NCBI GenBank assembly: GCA_900319075.1
Contig: ONMZ01000021.1
Span: 1 to 41,292, forward strand
DNA length: 41,292 bases
Direction: 5' to 3'
From: an uncultured Eubacteriales bacterium
GTDB lineage: Bacteria > Bacillota > Clostridia > Oscillospirales > Ruminococcaceae
Numbering within the stretch: the stretch's first letter is position 1; each line of letters begins with the position of its first letter. The notes under the pieces are model-generated. The model saw only the letters and a program-made list of their open reading frames with translations. It searched no databases and was not told where the DNA came from. Below, one piece after another: positions 32,378 through 40,951 of the stretch. The position numbers were made by a program, and so were the translations under genes.

Positions 32378-33316
32378 ATGATAGAACGTGTGGCAAGCAT
32401 TCCGCTTGCGGTGAACGAAAATCTGAATATACAAAAGCAGCGAATACAGAACGGCAGCAGCAAGACCCGTCTAAGCCTTGTGACAGGCACTCACGGCGAT
32501 GAGCTGGAGGGGCAGTATCTTGCCTATATGGTCGGCAGTTATATTGATGAGCATATCGAACAGCTTGACGGCATTCTGGACATTTACCCCGCCCTAAACC
32601 CTATGGGTATCGACAGCATAACTCGCGGAATACCCATGTTTGACCTCGACATGAACAGAGTTTTTCCCGGCACTAAGCGGGGCACTATGGTTGAAGTCAT
32701 ATGCTCGTCTATCGTTGATGATCTCTCGGGCTCGGACGTTTGCATTGATGTTCACTCCAGTAATATTTTTCTCAAAGAAATACCGCAGATTCGCATTAGC
32801 GTGCCGACGGCAGAAACGCTCGTCCCTTACGCCAAAAAGCTGAATGTGGATTTTGTGTGGATACACGACGCCGCAACGGTGCTTGAATCCACCCTCGCTC
32901 ACACCCTCAACAGCAGAGGGACAAAAACGCTCGTTGTGGAAATGGGCGTTGGTATGCGGATCACAAAAGAGTATTGCAAGCAGCTGTTTGACGGCGTGCT
33001 GAACCTGATGAAGGAGCTTGGAATGTGGAAGGGCGAGGCCGCGCCTGTGCGGGAGCCTGTTATCTCTCAGGGGCGCGAGGTTGGCTTTGTCAACTCCGAT
33101 GCAGCAGGGATCTTTGTGCCGTGTGCTAACTTTGGCGATCATGTCAAGCAGGGCGACCATATCGGAGATGTGGTCGATCCGCTGACCTCGAAGGTGGTAG
33201 AGCGGGTGCAGGCGGTCTGCGACGGAATGATATTTACGCTGCGTGAATACCCCGTGGTCTATGGCGGCTCGCTGCTGGCGAGAATTTTGCAGCCTGCGGG
33301 AGGTGAGCTGATATGA
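32378..33316 (+). CDS. AstE/AspA-family M14 deacylase, first copy
   Basis: A 312-residue zinc hydrolase of the succinylglutamate desuccinylase/aspartoacylase family, which removes acyl groups from amino acids. Zinc ligands are complete: His39 and Glu42 in GTHGDELEG and His126 in CIDVHSS; the substrate-binding DMNRVFPG motif is at about 91-98. The C-terminal about 75 residues form a small beta domain (AAGIFVPCANFGDHVKQG). ATG at 32378 is chosen over GTG at 32369 because the G-rich site AAGGGGGTG precedes it. It follows the transglutaminase-like gene by 13 bases. Confidence 0.88.
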   Translation: MIERVASIPLAVNENLNIQKQRIQNGSSKTRLSLVTGTHGDELEGQYLAYMVGSYIDEHIEQLDGILDIYPALNPMGIDSITRGIPMFDLDMNRVFPGTKRGTMVEVICSSIVDDLSGSDVCIDVHSSNIFLKEIPQIRISVPTAETLVPYAKKLNVDFVWIHDAATVLESTLAHTLNSRGTKTLVVEMGVGMRITKEYCKQLFDGVLNLMKELGMWKGEAAPVREPVISQGREVGFVNSDAAGIFVPCANFGDHVKQGDHIGDVVDPLTSKVVERVQAVCDGMIFTLREYPVVYGGSLLARILQPAGGELI

Positions 33317-34236
33317 AAAAGAAGATATTATTTTCACTCAAATCGCCCTACCGCGAGCAGCTGGATATTATAGGCTTCCGCTTTGGTCACGGTAAAAAGT
33401 CCCTTGCGATTGTCGGGGCAATGCGAGGAAACGAGGTCCAGCAGATGTATGTCTGCTCCCGGATGGTTCAGACGCTTAAAAAGCTTGAAAGCGAGGGCAG
33501 GCTCGCCGAGGACACCGAGATACTTGTAGTGCCCTGCATAAATTACTATTCCATGAACATCGGCAAGCGCTTCTGGGCTATGGATAATACCGACATCAAC
33601 AGAATGTTTCCGGGCTATAATTTGGGCGAGACGACCCAGCGTATCGCTGACGGGGTTTTCAGCAAATTGCAGGGCTATGAATACGGCATACAGCTTGCAA
33701 GCTTCTATCAGCCGGGCATCTTTCTGCCCCATGTCAAAATGATGGACACAGGCTTCACCGACCCCGATATAATGAAGGATTTCGGTCTGGAGTTCGGCAT
33801 TATCCGCAAGCCCCGGCCCTACGACACCACCACCCTCAACTACAACTGGCAGGTGTGGGAGACCAAGGCCTTCTCGGTCTATGCCAATGCCACCGACGAG
33901 ATAGATGTCAAGGCGGCTGATGAGGCAGTAAATGCCATACTTCGATTTATGGACAATCGGGGCATAGCAGCAGTCAAAACACCGCCCGGGTATATCACCG
34001 AGATCATCGACGAGGGCAAGACTAAACAGATACAGTCAGAGCACGCGGGCATTTTTTTCAGGACTGCCGAGATCGGCAAAACGGTGGAGCACGGCGAGGT
34101 GCTGGGCAGGATATACGACCCGCTGGACGGCGAGCTCATCGCCGAGGTGAGAACGCCTGTATCGGGAACGGTGTATTTTGCCTACAACAGCCCGCTGATA
34201 AACGCAAAGACGGTGTGCTTTAAGATAATAAAATAA
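33313..34236 (+). CDS. AstE/AspA-family M14 paralogue lacking zinc ligands
   Basis: A 307-residue paralogue of the preceding gene, overlapping it by 4 bases. The fold markers are kept (NTDINRMFPGYNLGETTQRIAD, and the C-terminal AGIFFRTAEIGKTVEHG domain), but the first zinc motif reads GAMRGNEVQQ, with Arg38 in place of His, and the DxHS motif is replaced by GIQLASFY. It is therefore probably not a normal zinc hydrolase and may be a regulatory partner of the first copy. Confidence 0.85.
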   Translation: MKKKILFSLKSPYREQLDIIGFRFGHGKKSLAIVGAMRGNEVQQMYVCSRMVQTLKKLESEGRLAEDTEILVVPCINYYSMNIGKRFWAMDNTDINRMFPGYNLGETTQRIADGVFSKLQGYEYGIQLASFYQPGIFLPHVKMMDTGFTDPDIMKDFGLEFGIIRKPRPYDTTTLNYNWQVWETKAFSVYANATDEIDVKAADEAVNAILRFMDNRGIAAVKTPPGYITEIIDEGKTKQIQSEHAGIFFRTAEIGKTVEHGEVLGRIYDPLDGELIAEVRTPVSGTVYFAYNSPLINAKTVCFKIIK

Positions 34237-34242
34237 AAGCGC

Positions 34243-34287
34243 GGAGATGCTGCTATGGTCATCAAAGCAACAGCTCCGTTTTATTGG
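34243..34287 (+). terminator. Terminator of the ATP-grasp operon
   Basis: CGGAG near 34244 pairs with CTCCG near 34275, with TGCTG/CAaCA-type pairing inside, followed by TTTTATT. The long loop makes it a moderate terminator. Confidence 0.45.
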
Positions 34288-34291
34288 GTCG

Positions 34292-34990
34292 TCAATTGCA
34301 ATTTCGCACAAACTCCTCAAATATCAATATACTGTTTTCATCACGCTGATATGAGAGCTCCGGATGCCATTGTATTGCCCACAGGAATTTCTGATCGGGT
34401 GCATATACGGCTTCGATCAGTCCGTCCGGGGCAAAAGCCATGCTGACAAGCTGCGGTGACAGCTTACGCACGCCTTGATGGTGATAGCTGTTGACGGATA
34501 TATTTTTTATTTTTAAGAGAGAATAAAGCGGCGAGTTGGTCTTAATCTCAACATCGTGAGAGGGAATATCATAAGGCGGCTTCTGACAATGTATCACATT
34601 GCTCGGAAGCTCGGTCGGAATATCTTGCCAGAGTGTACCGCCCAGAGCGGCATTGATAAACTGTATCCCGCGGCAGATGCCGAGGATGGACTTGTCTCTT
34701 TTTATAGCCTCATCAAGAATGAGCATTTCCATTTTGTCACGTTCTGGACTGCACTCGCCGCACAATGGGCTTTTTTCTGAATGATATAAAGCCGGGTCAA
34801 CGTCCTGACCGCCTGTGAACAGAAAACCGTCGCACACTTCCATAACAGTCTGAAGCTCACTCCTGCTCTCTATGACAGGCAGCATTACCGGCAATGCTCC
34901 GACAGTCTGCAATCCTTTTAAGTAGCCCGGTATCATCCAATAGCTGTTTCTTCCGTAATCTATAAGCGGGATAACTCCGATTGTCTTCAT
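34292..34990 (-). CDS. C26 family gamma-glutamyl hydrolase / glutamine amidotransferase-like protein
   Basis: A 232-residue class I glutamine amidotransferase-fold protein of the PuuD type. The nucleophile Cys is in ILGICRGIQF (about residue 100), the His-Glu pair in AIQWHPELS (about 212-216), and GGQDVDPALY near residue 58 is typical of gamma-glutamyl-GABA hydrolases. It would cleave gamma-glutamyl bonds of a small amide. It is the only minus-strand gene of the cargo, converging on the ATP-grasp operon, and has its own promoter and hexaloop/terminator leader (35002-35092). GGAGG lies 7 bases before the ATG. Confidence 0.9.
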   Translation of the reverse strand: MKTIGVIPLIDYGRNSYWMIPGYLKGLQTVGALPVMLPVIESRSELQTVMEVCDGFLFTGGQDVDPALYHSEKSPLCGECSPERDKMEMLILDEAIKRDKSILGICRGIQFINAALGGTLWQDIPTELPSNVIHCQKPPYDIPSHDVEIKTNSPLYSLLKIKNISVNSYHHQGVRKLSPQLVSMAFAPDGLIEAVYAPDQKFLWAIQWHPELSYQRDENSILIFEEFVRNCN

Positions 34991-35001
34991 AACAAACCTC
35001 C

Positions 35002-35092
35002 AAAAAAGGTGCCGCAGGAATGACCCACAGCACCTTTGCTGATATGTTATTTACTTCGTTTTTATTCTATCATCTTTGGCGGAGAAAGTCAA
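35002..35092 (-). promoter_or_regulatory. Promoter plus hexaloop/terminator leader 4
   Basis: On the minus strand TTGACT (plus 35087-35092), 17 bases, TAGAAT (plus 35064-35069). The leader has CAGC-[AAAGGT]-GCTG (plus 35028-35041), a hexaloop with A1 and G4. It overlaps the terminator AAAGGTGC/GCACCTTT (plus 35005-35037), followed by T on the minus strand (plus 35002-35007 is all A) and directly by the ribosome site. Confidence 0.72.
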
Positions 35093-35223
35093 TATATCAA
35101 TTGGACTGTTTAAAATATTATCGGATAATTTACAGTAATTTCTTAAATCGTTGAAAGTGACTTGACCTCCTGCAAAAAGCCGACACTGTTTTTGGGTAAA
35201 AAATAGAATCCGTTTCAAAAGGC

Positions 35224-35370
35224 TTGACTTTGCAGGTATAATGTGATAATATGAAGCTGTCGAAGGACAAGGCACGGACAACGGGGTTCAGCAGGCTTCG
35301 CTGTCCGTTATTATTTAACTGAAATGTGGGCATTGGCGTTCATTTTACGAAAGCTGATGCCCACATTTTT
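35224..35370 (+). promoter_or_regulatory. Promoter plus hexaloop and two-terminator leader 5
   Basis: TTGACT (35224-35229), 17 bases, TAATAT (35247-35252). The leader has GGAC-[AACGGG]-GTTC (35276-35289), a hexaloop with A1 and G4, overlapping terminator 1, ACGGACA/TGTCCGT (35274-35308), followed by TATTATTT. A second, strong terminator, TGTGGGCAT/ATGCCCACA (35325-35365), runs into TTTTT just before the aminotransferase ribosome site. Confidence 0.72.
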
Positions 35371-35391
35371 ATTTCAAAGGAGATGTTTTTC

Positions 35392-36606
35392 ATGAAGCTG
35401 AAGGATACCGGACTTACCGCTGCTGAGCTGAAGGAAAAGGCTTCAAGGTACATCATTGAGACATACGAGCGCTTTGATTTTGTTGCCGACAGTGCAAAGG
35501 GCATATATGTCTATGATGATAACGGAACGCCTTATCTGGATTTTTATGCAGGAATTGCAGTCAATTCGGTCGGCAACTGCAATGAGCATGTTGTAAAGGC
35601 TGTGCAGCAGCAGGCGGAAACAGCAATGCAGCTTTTTAACTACCCATACTCTGTTCCGCAGACGCTGCTTGCCGAAAAGGTCTGCACGACGATAGGCATG
35701 GATAAGATATTCTTTCAGAACAGCGGCACCGAGGCTAACGAAGCTATGATAAAAATGGCGAGAAAATATGGCGTCGAGAAGTACGGCGCAAACCGCTTCA
35801 ATATCGTGACTGCCGCCAATTCCTTCCACGGCAGGACCTTCGGCTCAATGTCCGCAACCGGTCAGCCTGACAATGCCTGTCAGATAGGCTTCGGCGGAAT
35901 GACCCCGGGCTTCACTTATGCCCCGTTTAACGACCTCGAAGCTTTTAAAGCAGCCTGTACGAAGGATACTATCGCTATCATGATAGAGCCTGTGCAGGGC
36001 GAGGGCGGCGTGAACCCCGCAACGCAGGAGTTCATGATGGGTCTCAGAAAATTCTGCGACGAAAAAGAGATGCTTTTGCTGCTGGACGAGGTGCAGACAG
36101 GCTGGTGCAGAACAGGCAAATATATGTCGTTTATGAATTACGGTATAAAGCCCGACATTGTTTCTATGGCAAAGGCGCTGGGCGGCGGAATGCCGATAGG
36201 CGCTATCTGCGCGACGGAAGAAGTGGCAAAAGCGTTTACTTCCGGCTCACACGGCACCACCTTTGGCGGGCACCCGGTTTGCTGTGCCGCAGCACTGGCA
36301 GCCATCGAGGAGATGGAGGAAAAGCACCTTGCAGACAACGCCGCAAGGGTCGGCGCATACTTTATGGAGAAGCTGAAGGGTCTGCCACACATTAAAGAGG
36401 TGCGCGGCCAGGGTCTGCTGGTGGGTGTCGAGTTCGACGGAGTGAATGCAGTTGAGGTCAAGCATAAGTGCTTTGACAGAAAGCTGCTCATCACGGCAAT
36501 AGGTGAGAGCGTCATCAGAATGGTACCTCCGCTTATCATCACCGAAGCAGACTGCGACAAGGCCGTTGAGATCATCAAAGACGCGGTTGAAGAAGCCGCC
36601 GTATAA
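35392..36606 (+). CDS. Class III PLP-dependent aminotransferase
   Basis: A 404-residue omega- or acetylornithine-type aminotransferase. Seen: the substrate-side DFYAGIAVNSVGN, the PLP phosphate-binding NSGTEANEAMIKMAR (about 106-120), LLLLDEVQTGWCRTGK with the PLP-binding Asp, and the Schiff-base Lys in SMAKALGGGMPIG (about 262). The substrate cannot be fixed from sequence: acetylornithine, ornithine or GABA are all possible, and the neighbouring gamma-glutamyl hydrolase and transporter suggest an amine or amino acid carrying an omega-amino group. ATG at 35392 has GGAG 9 bases upstream. It is the first gene of a six-gene operon running to 40899. Confidence 0.9.
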   Translation: MKLKDTGLTAAELKEKASRYIIETYERFDFVADSAKGIYVYDDNGTPYLDFYAGIAVNSVGNCNEHVVKAVQQQAETAMQLFNYPYSVPQTLLAEKVCTTIGMDKIFFQNSGTEANEAMIKMARKYGVEKYGANRFNIVTAANSFHGRTFGSMSATGQPDNACQIGFGGMTPGFTYAPFNDLEAFKAACTKDTIAIMIEPVQGEGGVNPATQEFMMGLRKFCDEKEMLLLLDEVQTGWCRTGKYMSFMNYGIKPDIVSMAKALGGGMPIGAICATEEVAKAFTSGSHGTTFGGHPVCCAAALAAIEEMEEKHLADNAARVGAYFMEKLKGLPHIKEVRGQGLLVGVEFDGVNAVEVKHKCFDRKLLITAIGESVIRMVPPLIITEADCDKAVEIIKDAVEEAAV

Positions 36607-36623
36607 GGAAAGGAATGGAAAGT

Positions 36624-37505
36624 ATGAAAATGAAAAGATTTGCAAAAAAATTCGTATGTATGGCATTGACAGCAAGCCTTATGGCAATGCCGCTTTCAGG
36701 CTGCGGTGACTCAGACAGCGGCTCCGGTTCAGACAAGGCTGTTCTGAGAGTCGGAATGGAATGTGCTTACGCTCCCTTTAACTGGACACAGGTTGGTGAC
36801 GATGTGCCCGATGGCAGCAAAGCTGTGCCTATCTACGGCAGCAGTGACTATGCCTACGGTTATGATGTTATGGTAGCACAGAAGCTGGCAGACGAAATGG
36901 GAATGGAGCTTGAGATCCATAAGGTCGAATGGGATTCCATCGGGCTTTCTCTGGACGCAAAGGAATATGACTGCATTATCGCAGGCATGGGCAGAACTGC
37001 CGAACGTGAGGCCTCCTACTCCTTTACTGAGCCCTATTACTACCGCGACAACTGCCTTGTGGTCAAGAAGGGTTCAGACTTCGAGAGCGTTAAGGGGCTT
37101 TCGGATTTCAAGGGAAAGAATGTCACCGTTACCACGCAGCTTGGCACAGGCTGGGTTCCGCTGCTTGAACAGATCCCCGATGCAGTTAAGGGTGCCAATT
37201 ACGAGACCACCGCAGAGGTCTTTATGGCGATCTCCAACGGAGTTGCCGATGTGGCCCTTATCGATCTTCCCACAGCCGAATCAGCACTGCTGACAAACAC
37301 AGATCTGACTATCATCATTCCAGATGCAAGCGACGCCTTTGAGGGCGACAAGGAAATGACCAACGTCTGCATTGCCACCAGAAAGGACGATACAGAGCTC
37401 CGTGATAAGCTCCAGAAGGCAATGGACGACATTGGCTGGAATGACAAGGCAAAGATGGATGAGCTCATGAATGATGCCGTAAAGCTGCAGCCCGCAGCCA
37501 ACTGA
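36624..37505 (+). CDS. Polar amino acid ABC transporter substrate-binding lipoprotein
   Basis: A 293-residue family 3 solute-binding protein. It starts with a basic stretch (KMKRFAKKF) and a hydrophobic signal peptide ending in the lipobox PLSGC at about residues 23-27, so it is anchored to the outer face of the membrane. The mature part has LRVGMECAYAPFNW, the AYGYDVMVAQKLAD helix and ECIIAGMG-like and EPYYYRDNC ligand-region segments. ATG at 36624 has AAAGG 10 bases upstream. It works with the permease and ATPase that follow to import an amino acid or a related compound. Confidence 0.92.
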   Translation: MKMKRFAKKFVCMALTASLMAMPLSGCGDSDSGSGSDKAVLRVGMECAYAPFNWTQVGDDVPDGSKAVPIYGSSDYAYGYDVMVAQKLADEMGMELEIHKVEWDSIGLSLDAKEYDCIIAGMGRTAEREASYSFTEPYYYRDNCLVVKKGSDFESVKGLSDFKGKNVTVTTQLGTGWVPLLEQIPDAVKGANYETTAEVFMAISNGVADVALIDLPTAESALLTNTDLTIIIPDASDAFEGDKEMTNVCIATRKDDTELRDKLQKAMDDIGWNDKAKMDELMNDAVKLQPAAN

Positions 37506-37531
37506 TATATTTCTTCCCCTACCTCCACAAA

Positions 37532-37560
37532 GACTGCCGGCCGGACTGTGCTGCCGGCAG
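37532..37560 (+). other. Intercistronic hairpin
   Basis: CTGCCGG near 37532 pairs with CCGGCAG near 37554 in the 96-base gap between binding protein and permease genes. There is no T-run. Such hairpins often protect the 3' end of the binding-protein message so that it is more abundant than the rest. Confidence 0.45.
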
Positions 37561-37601
37561 CCGCTTTGCGGTGAAAAGAATACTATTAGGCGGTGATCAT
37601 T

Positions 37602-38357
37602 ATGACAGAAACACCCACCAACTCATTTGAATGGGTCTGGTTTATAGCGAAGAAATATTCCGATCTGTTTATCCGGGGCACCTGGCTGACGCTTGTCGTT
37701 GCCGTCACAGGAACTCTTGCCGGGTTTATACTGGGATATATAGTCGGCATCGTTCAGGACACAAGAATAAACAAAGAGGATAATATCATCAAGAGAGGTA
37801 TTGTCAGGCTGTTCAAGATAATAGCCACAGTATATGTTGAGCTTTTCAGAGGCACTCCTATGATCGTGCAGGCGATGATAGTTTTCTACGGATTGAGGCA
37901 GTCAGGACTTGAGATAGATTCCATCTCAGCAGGTATTCTTGTGACCCTGCTCAACACCGGAGCTTATATGGCCGAGACGGTCAGGGCGGGCATCAAGTCT
38001 ATAGATATAGGTCAGCGTGAGGGCGCTCTTGCACTGGGTATGTCTCCGATAGCTGCAATGTTTCATATTATCCTGCCGCAGGCATTCAAGAACATTGTTC
38101 CGGAAATGGCTAACACCTTTCTTACCAATCTGAAAATGACCTCAGTGCTGAATGTCATCGGCGTGCAGGAGCTTTTCTTACAGGCAAAAACGGCAGGCGG
38201 GACATATTATAAATATCTTGAATCCTATCTGGTCATCGCGCTTATTTATCTTGTGCTGTGCTTTGTATTCAGCAGGATATTTGCGCTTATCGAAAAGAAA
38301 ATGGCTGGGCAGAAGGATTACGTTCTCGCTGTAGAGTATATGGAAAACACGCAGTAA
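37602..38357 (+). CDS. Polar amino acid ABC transporter permease
   Basis: A 251-residue permease of the HisMQ family with five predicted membrane helices. It has the [16 protein letters not shown] opening, [19 protein letters not shown], and the ATPase-coupling EAA loop [26 protein letters not shown] at 37602 is chosen over GTG at 37593; GGCGGTGA lies upstream. It lies between the binding protein and the ATPase in one operon. Confidence 0.92.
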   Translation: MTETPTNSFEWVWFIAKKYSDLFIRGTWLTLVVAVTGTLAGFILGYIVGIVQDTRINKEDNIIKRGIVRLFKIIATVYVELFRGTPMIVQAMIVFYGLRQSGLEIDSISAGILVTLLNTGAYMAETVRAGIKSIDIGQREGALALGMSPIAAMFHIILPQAFKNIVPEMANTFLTNLKMTSVLNVIGVQELFLQAKTAGGTYYKYLESYLVIALIYLVLCFVFSRIFALIEKKMAGQKDYVLAVEYMENTQ

Positions 38358-38370
38358 GGAGGGCGGCAGA

Positions 38371-39111
38371 ATGAGTGAAGAGATCATCAGAGTTGAAGAA
38401 CTGGGCAAGAGCTTCGGCGAGCATCAGGTGCTGAGGAAGATAGATTTCAGCGTTAACAAGGGTAATGTTATCTGCATACTCGGCTCATCGGGCTCGGGCA
38501 AGTCAACACTTCTCAGGTGCATAAATCAGCTTGAGACTCAAAGCTGCGGCAGGATATTTTTTCATAACAAGGAGCTCGGACGGACGCAGAAGGAAATAAA
38601 CGAATACCGTTCAAAGGTGGGCATGGTGTTCCAGTCCTTCAACCTGTTCAACAATATGACGGTACTTAAAAACTGTATGGAGGGCACCCGCAGGGTCCTT
38701 CACCTTTCAAAGCAGGAGGCTCACGAGCGTGCGATAGCCCACCTGAAAAGTGTGGGTATGGCTCCGTTTATCAACGCCTATCCGGCGCAGCTGTCCGGCG
38801 GGCAGAAGCAGAGAGTTGCCATAGCCAGAGGCCTTTGTATGAACCCCGAGGTGCTGCTGTTTGACGAGCCGACCTCTGCACTCGACCCGGAAATGGTTGG
38901 AGATGTGCTGAATGTTATGAAGGAGCTGGCACAGAAAAGTCTGACCATGCTGATCGTTACCCACGAAATGGATTTTGCAAGAGATGTTTCAAACCGTGTG
39001 CTGTTCATGGACAAGGGCTACATTGCCGAGGACGCTCCGCCCGAAAAGTTCTTTACTGCCCCGGAGCACCCGAGGGCAAAGGAATTTCTTAGCAGGTTCA
39101 TAGCGGGGTGA
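38371..39111 (+). CDS. Polar amino acid ABC transporter ATP-binding protein
   Basis: A 246-residue GlnQ-type ATPase. Walker [10 protein letters not shown] (about 34-42), Q-loop [11 protein letters not shown], signature LSGGQKQR, Walker [14 protein letters not shown] and H-loop IVTHEMDFA are all intact. AAGGAGGGCG precedes the ATG. It drives import through the permease upstream. The stop overlaps a possible GTG start of the next gene. Confidence 0.95.
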   Translation: MSEEIIRVEELGKSFGEHQVLRKIDFSVNKGNVICILGSSGSGKSTLLRCINQLETQSCGRIFFHNKELGRTQKEINEYRSKVGMVFQSFNLFNNMTVLKNCMEGTRRVLHLSKQEAHERAIAHLKSVGMAPFINAYPAQLSGGQKQRVAIARGLCMNPEVLLFDEPTSALDPEMVGDVLNVMKELAQKSLTMLIVTHEMDFARDVSNRVLFMDKGYIAEDAPPEKFFTAPEHPRAKEFLSRFIAG

Positions 39112-39116
39112 TAAGC

Positions 39117-39749
39117 ATGAAGAATTTTGTTGTGACTTTCGCAAGAGGCTTCGGCACAGGCGGTAAGGTCATCGCCTCAAAGCTTGCAGCTGATCTGGGC
39201 GTCCATTGCTACGAGAACCGTATCCTGACCCTTGCCTCACAGATGAGCGGGCTTGACGAGGATATGTTCCAGGAAGTGAATGAGAAGATACGCTCCAAGC
39301 AGGGAGCCTTTGCCGGACTTATGAAGGGTCTGCCGAGAGCGAGAAAATATATTGCACGGAATGAGAAGTTTGTTTCTGACGATGCACTGTTTGAATATCA
39401 GAAGCAAATAATCAAAAACCTTGCTGATACAGAATCCTGTGTCATTGTCGGCAAGTGTGCAGATTATATTCTTGCGGGAAGGCCAAATGTAGTCAGCATA
39501 TATATTGAGGCACCACGGGATTTCTGCATCAGGCGAACTATGGAGAACATGGGTGTTACCGAGGAGGTCGCTGCCGCTACGATCAAGCAGACCGACGCCT
39601 ATCGGGCTGAATACTACAAATATTATACTCACGGCAACTATTGGACAAACCCCATAAACTACGACATGACCCTTAACAGCGAACGTGTTGGGATAGACGA
39701 ATGTGTTGAACTGATAAAGGCATATATGAAGATCAAAGGTCTTATCTGA
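39117..39749 (+). CDS. Cytidylate-kinase-like family protein
   Basis: A 210-residue protein of the cytidylate kinase-like family. The opening VVTFARGFGTGGKVIASKLAADLG replaces a canonical P-loop (GxGxGGK form), followed by SCVIVGKCADYIL (about 103-115) and VSIYIEAPRDFCIRR, both typical of this family, and a final DMTLNSERVG segment. The in vivo substrate of these proteins is unknown. ATG at 39117 follows GGGGTGA; a GTG at 39108 overlapping the upstream stop is also possible. It is embedded in the transporter operon. Confidence 0.85.
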   Translation: MKNFVVTFARGFGTGGKVIASKLAADLGVHCYENRILTLASQMSGLDEDMFQEVNEKIRSKQGAFAGLMKGLPRARKYIARNEKFVSDDALFEYQKQIIKNLADTESCVIVGKCADYILAGRPNVVSIYIEAPRDFCIRRTMENMGVTEEVAAATIKQTDAYRAEYYKYYTHGNYWTNPINYDMTLNSERVGIDECVELIKAYMKIKGLI

Positions 39750-39762
39750 TGAGGTGATCAAA

Positions 39763-40899
39763 ATGGATTTCAGATACTATTTACCGGTCAATCTGATATT
39801 TGGCAGAGGAAAGGTCTGTGAGGTCGGAAGGCTGGCAGCAAAATACGGCAAACGAGCGCTTATCGTTACCGGAGCGAGCAGCACTAAGCGCTCCGGACTG
39901 CTTGACAAGGTAAGGAACCATCTCGAAAACGAGAGAGTAGATACCTTTGTATTTGACAAGGTAACGCCTAACCCGCTTACCACAACTGCCGGAGAGGGAG
40001 CAGAGCTTGCAAAGGCAAAGCAATGTGACACAGTCATAGCCCTCGGCGGAGGAAGCGTCATCGACTGTGCAAAGGCTATAGCCTTTCTCGCAAAGAACAA
40101 CCGCGACATCAACGATTTTATATATAACAGGTATCACGGCAGAGGGGCTCTGCCGATAGTGGCGATACCCACCACCTGCGGCACAGGCAGCGAGGCAAAC
40201 GGTTTTGCTGTGCTTACAAATCCCGAAAACAACGATAAAAAATCCTTGCGGCGGGACGAGATAATTCCGGCTGTTTCAATAATCGACCCCTCGCTTATGG
40301 AAACCATGCCGAAGGAGCTGCTGGCTTGCGTCAGCTTTGACGCGCTCTGCCATTCAATGGAGGCCTTTCTCTCGGTGAACAGTCAGCCGATAACGGAGTA
40401 TCTTTCTTATCAGGGAATGAAAATGATAACGGACAGTCTGGTCAATGTTTATAACGGCTATAATGATACAGTAGCCTGGGACCAGCTTGCATGGGCCAGC
40501 ACGATCGGTGGTATGGTCATCCATACGGCGGGTGTTACGCTGCCTCACGCTATGGAGCACCCGGTCAGCGGGCTTAAAAACATAGTACACGGGAAAGGTC
40601 TGGCAGCGCTCACTCCGGTGATAACCGAGGCAAGCGTCGAATCCGCGCCCGAAAAGTACGCGCTTATCTCTCGGCTGCTGAGGGGAAAGAATGCCTATGA
40701 TTGCGCAGATGCAATGCGAAAATTCCTTGAACGGATAGGCCTTTCAGTCTCACTTTCCGAGGAAGGCGTCACCGAAGATGATATTCCCTGGCTGACCGAC
40801 AATTGCTTTAAGGTATCAGCTGCAAGCATAGCAAACCACCCGGCTGCCTTTTCCTCAGAAACAATATACAGACTGTATGAAAGGGCGTTGGCATTCTAA
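39763..40899 (+). CDS. Iron-containing alcohol dehydrogenase
   Basis: A 378-residue group III (Fe-dependent) NAD(P)-linked alcohol dehydrogenase. Seen: GGGSVIDCAKAIAF (nucleotide-binding, about 93-106), PTTCGTGSEAN, IDPSLMETMPKEL, SFDALCHSMEAF with metal-binding Asp and His, and TLPHAMEHPVSG and NIVHGKGLAAL with the other His ligands. The physiological substrate may be an aldehyde or semialdehyde produced by the aminotransferase at the head of the operon. GAGGTG lies 6 bases before the ATG. It is the last cargo gene before the right end of island 2. Confidence 0.93.
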   Translation: MDFRYYLPVNLIFGRGKVCEVGRLAAKYGKRALIVTGASSTKRSGLLDKVRNHLENERVDTFVFDKVTPNPLTTTAGEGAELAKAKQCDTVIALGGGSVIDCAKAIAFLAKNNRDINDFIYNRYHGRGALPIVAIPTTCGTGSEANGFAVLTNPENNDKKSLRRDEIIPAVSIIDPSLMETMPKELLACVSFDALCHSMEAFLSVNSQPITEYLSYQGMKMITDSLVNVYNGYNDTVAWDQLAWASTIGGMVIHTAGVTLPHAMEHPVSGLKNIVHGKGLAALTPVITEASVESAPEKYALISRLLRGKNAYDCADAMRKFLERIGLSVSLSEEGVTEDDIPWLTDNCFKVSAASIANHPAAFSSETIYRLYERALAF

Positions 40900-40918
40900 A
40901 TATAATGGGATATAATTT

Positions 40919-40943
40919 GAGCCGGCCTGCATTAGGTCGGCTC
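40919..40943. terminator. Hairpin after the cargo operon
   Basis: GAGCCGGCCT (40919-40928) pairs with AGGTCGGCTC (40934-40943) with one G-U pair and a 5-base loop. It is followed by AAAA rather than T, so termination may be partial or Rho-dependent. Confidence 0.5.
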
Positions 40944-40951
40944 AAAACATA

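Noticed and set aside
30911-33337. Long antisense frames opposite the ATP-grasp operon (for example 30911-31567, 31849-32490 and 32594-33337, minus strand)
   Set aside because: They are mirror frames of GC-rich codons in clearly real plus-strand genes, lack ribosome sites and show no recognisable protein content.
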